A stretch of DNA of 64,000 nucleotides from Sphingomonas sp. TREG-RG-20F-R18-01. GTDB taxonomy: Bacteria; Pseudomonadota; Alphaproteobacteria; Sphingomonadales; Sphingomonadaceae. This document shows, in pieces, positions 62,054 through 64,000 of the stretch. Each line of letters begins with the position of its first letter. Within the stretch, counting starts at the first letter, position 1. A model generated the notes under the pieces. It had not been told where the DNA came from. It did not search any database and worked only from the letters and a program-made list of their open reading frames with translations. The position numbers and the translations under genes are program-made. The stretch spans positions 1 to 64,000 of the forward strand of contig NZ_JAKNQQ010000008.1 in assembly GCF_022662475.1 (NCBI RefSeq), written 5' to 3'.

Positions 62054-63316
62054 TCACCCCTTCGCCGTCTTCGTCTCGGGCATGGCGAGCAGGTACAGCA
62101 CGAAGCCGGCCCCCGCGATCGCCGCGAGCGTCAGGAAGCTGACGCTATACCCGGCCCAGACGATGATGCTGCCCGCGAGCGATGCCGACAGCGCGGCACC
62201 CAGCCCCTGCGTCGTCGCGACCGCGCCCTGGCTGACGTTGAACCGTCCGGTCCCCTCGGTCAGGTCGGCGATGATGACCGGGAACAGCGCCCCGAAGATC
62301 CCCGCGCCGACGCCGTCGAGCGCCTGTACCCCGACCAGCCAATAGGGATCGTTCGACAGCGTGTAGAGCGCACCGCGCGCCGCGAGGAAGCCGAAGGCCA
62401 AGAGGAAGATCGGCTTCGTGCCCCAGCGTTCGGTGTTGCGTCCGACGACGATCGCGACCGGGACCATCACGAGCTGCGCGGCGACGATGCAGGCCGCGGT
62501 GAGCGAGGTCGCCTGATCCTTGCCGACGGTCTTCGCCAGCAACTGGCTCACCGACGTGAGCATGGCTGCGTTGGACAGGTGAAACAGGAACGCGATGCCG
62601 GCGAACAGCATCAGCGGGCGGTTCTCGACCAATGCCTTCCATCCGCTGGGTTCCGCGCAATCGTCCTCCGGTTCGCATTCGAGCCCGCGCGCGACGGCGT
62701 TGTCGATATCCGCGTTGCGGATGCGGAAGGTGGTGGCGATGCTCGCCACGGTCAGCCCGGCCATCAACCAGAACACGACCACCGGCCCGAACTTCCAGGC
62801 GAGCACGCCCGCAAGCGCGGCGGACACCGCGTTGCCGGCATGGTTGAACGCCTCGTTGCGCGCGATGCGCTTGGCGAACAGCTTCGGCCCGACCAGGCCA
62901 AGCGTGATCGCCGAAATGGCGGGGGCGAAGACCGCGCCGGCGACCGCGGCGATCGACTGGGTCACCGTCACCGCGGCAAAGCCCGACGCGATCGGCAAGG
63001 ACAGGCTGCTGATGGTGACCAGCAAGGCCGCGATCATCACGATGCGGGGCTTGTTCCTGCTGCGATCGATCAGGCTTCCGGCGGGGGTCTGCGCGAGCAG
63101 GCCGACGATCCCCGCGATCGTCAGCACCAGCCCGACGGTCGCCTCGTTCCAGCCATGCGCCGGACCGCGAACCGCGACGAGATAGATCGCCAGATACGGC
63201 CCGAGGCCGTCGCGCACGTCCGCCAGGAAGAAGTTGAGCGCGTCGAGCGTACTGCCCGCGGAGGAACCGCGCGGGGTCGATCCGCCGGTCGCAATGGTCG
63301 CAGAAGCCGTGGCCAT
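62054..63316 (-). CDS. MFS transporter (permease of unknown substrate)
   Basis: A 420-aa protein with about 12 helices. It opens with a polar N-terminus followed by LDALNFFLADVRDGLGPYLA, and includes GSLIDRSRNKPRIVMIAALL (loop 2-3 motif) and PVAIVVGRNTERWGTKPIFL in the second half. It shares the ADVRDGLGP type start of MFS proteins found beside tellurite/arsenic-type genes. Its stop lies just beyond the REP element. It may be co-transcribed with the ArsB-like gene upstream on this strand; the gap is 55 bases. Confidence 0.88.
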   Translation of the reverse strand: MATASATIATGGSTPRGSSAGSTLDALNFFLADVRDGLGPYLAIYLVAVRGPAHGWNEATVGLVLTIAGIVGLLAQTPAGSLIDRSRNKPRIVMIAALLVTISSLSLPIASGFAAVTVTQSIAAVAGAVFAPAISAITLGLVGPKLFAKRIARNEAFNHAGNAVSAALAGVLAWKFGPVVVFWLMAGLTVASIATTFRIRNADIDNAVARGLECEPEDDCAEPSGWKALVENRPLMLFAGIAFLFHLSNAAMLTSVSQLLAKTVGKDQATSLTAACIVAAQLVMVPVAIVVGRNTERWGTKPIFLLAFGFLAARGALYTLSNDPYWLVGVQALDGVGAGIFGALFPVIIADLTEGTGRFNVSQGAVATTQGLGAALSASLAGSIIVWAGYSVSFLTLAAIAGAGFVLYLLAMPETKTAKG

Positions 63317-63371
63317 AAGGGATCTCGCAGGAGCTAGGGTGTGAAGGAAGCGAAGGGCAGGACGGGCCGGA

Positions 63372-64000
63372 TCAGCCGAGGATCAGCCGCGCCGCGAGCG
63401 CGGCCGCCAGCGCGGGAAGCATCGTCACCGCGCCGACCTTGAGGAATTGCCAGAAGCCGACGTCCTCGCCCTCGCGACGGATCGCCTGGAGCCAGAGGAT
63501 CGTCGCGAGCGAGCCGGTGATCGACAGGTTGGGACCAAGGTCCACGCCGATCAGCAGCGCGTCGACCATCATCCGCGGGGGATGCGCCTGCGCGAGCGCG
63601 CTGCTCGCGATCAGGCCGGCGGGCAGGTTGTTGATGAGATTGGAACCGACCGCGAGCACGGTGCCGGCGATCGCGCTGCCGCTCGCGGGGTCGGACGCGA
63701 GCGCATGCAACGCCCGCGCGACGTGGCGGATGACGCCGGTATGGTCGAGCGCCTCGACCAGCACGAACAGGCCGGCGACGAGCGGCAGGACGCTCCACGA
63801 CACGTCCTTTGCCACCGCGATCGGCGAGGAGCGCGTCAGCGCCGAGACGACTACCATCGTCGCGATGCCGGCGATGCAGGTCGGCAGGCCCAGCTGAACG
63901 TCGAAGGCCGATGCCAGCAGCAGGATCGACGCGGTCGCGATGATTCCGGCCAGCGCGGTCTTGCCCCCGGTGGACAAGGGCTCGCGCTCGACCGACGCGG
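63372..64000 (-). CDS. ArsB/SLC13-like permease, 3' part (runs off the window)
   Basis: An open frame of at least 209 codons whose 5' end lies beyond 64000. About six hydrophobic segments are visible. ISTGGKTALAG-like start, then VPLVAGLFVLVEALDHTGVI and GSNLINNLPAGLIASSALAQ (loop with Asn-Asn-Leu-Pro) match the C-terminal half of arsenite/anion (ArsB/NhaD/SLC13) transporters. The SDG-PNLSITGSLATILWLQ region fits the substrate site of ArsB. The full gene is required to confirm its substrate. The MFS gene follows 55 bases downstream on the same strand. Confidence 0.85.
   Translation of the reverse strand, partial: ASVEREPLSTGGKTALAGIIATASILLLASAFDVQLGLPTCIAGIATMVVVSALTRSSPIAVAKDVSWSVLPLVAGLFVLVEALDHTGVIRHVARALHALASDPASGSAIAGTVLAVGSNLINNLPAGLIASSALAQAHPPRMMVDALLIGVDLGPNLSITGSLATILWLQAIRREGEDVGFWQFLKVGAVTMLPALAAALAARLILG

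Noticed and set aside
1..64000. tRNA, rRNA and transposase genes
   Set aside because: I scanned intergenic stretches for cloverleaf cores and DDE or HUH transposase motifs and found none convincing; a tRNAscan and IS search would settle it.

Overview
The window is chromosomal DNA from a GC-rich alphaproteobacterium, most likely Sphingomonas or a close sphingomonad. The reasons are the TonB receptor / tryptophan-halogenase-like / SapC / DUF6445 set under a FecI-FecR pair, two TonB-dependent receptors, sphingomonad-style extragenic palindromes with a CGTCACCCCGGC core, and a DivK-like single-domain regulator. I see no rRNA, tRNA, CRISPR array, insertion sequence or integrase.

Layout. 0-9 kb: a GNAT acetyltransferase, a DUF6916 protein, a phage-tail-collar (microcystin-dependent-type) protein and a giant (about 2350 aa) Ig-repeat autotransporter. 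9-12.6 kb: an AraC regulator divergent from a membrane protein, a 5'-truncated NAD(P)H-binding protein and an amidohydrolase/decarboxylase. 12.8-20.7 kb: a minus-strand glycan- or nutrient-uptake locus in the order ECF sigma, FecR, STN-type TonB receptor, tryptophan-halogenase-like flavoprotein, SapC, DUF6445. 21-25.8 kb: a metallophosphoesterase with a tiny coupled ORF, a YdcZ-type membrane protein, a Tat-exported Gfo/Idh/MocA oxidoreductase, DUF3617, and an exonuclease overlapping a small unknown gene. 25.8-31 kb: a hybrid histidine kinase with a ParD-like N-terminus, an RBBP9-fold protein lacking its catalytic serine, and a diacylglycerol-kinase-family lipid kinase.

31-36 kb: a hemicellulose locus (GH3 beta-glycosidase, GntR regulator, BD-FAE-type esterase) with a C-terminal remnant of a second halogenase-like gene in the GH3 leader. 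36.4-41.3 kb: a DivK-like regulator, a GAF protein, two glycosyltransferases and an O-antigen-ligase/polymerase-like protein. 41.3-48.6 kb: an RND efflux operon (small unknown protein, membrane-fusion protein, permease, outer-membrane factor) under a TetR regulator. The tetR promoter and the operon promoter carry the same operator in the same position relative to the -10 box. 49-55.7 kb: a stand-alone BamA, a small DUF3467-like protein, a response regulator/kinase pair and a second response regulator. 55.9-64 kb: a second TonB receptor with a Gly/Pro-rich insert, an EthD protein and MFS transporter divergent from a LysR regulator, another MFS transporter, and the 3' part of an ArsB-type permease cut by the window edge.

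How the genes fit together: most blocks are regulator-plus-transport or envelope modules. The sigma/FecR/TonB-receptor locus and the GH3/esterase/GntR locus both look like carbohydrate scavenging, and the halogenase remnant beside GH3 suggests that the second locus once had a more complete set. Starts were chosen from Shine-Dalgarno sequences, overlaps with upstream genes and homology-like N-termini. All family assignments come from reading the sequences, not from database searches.
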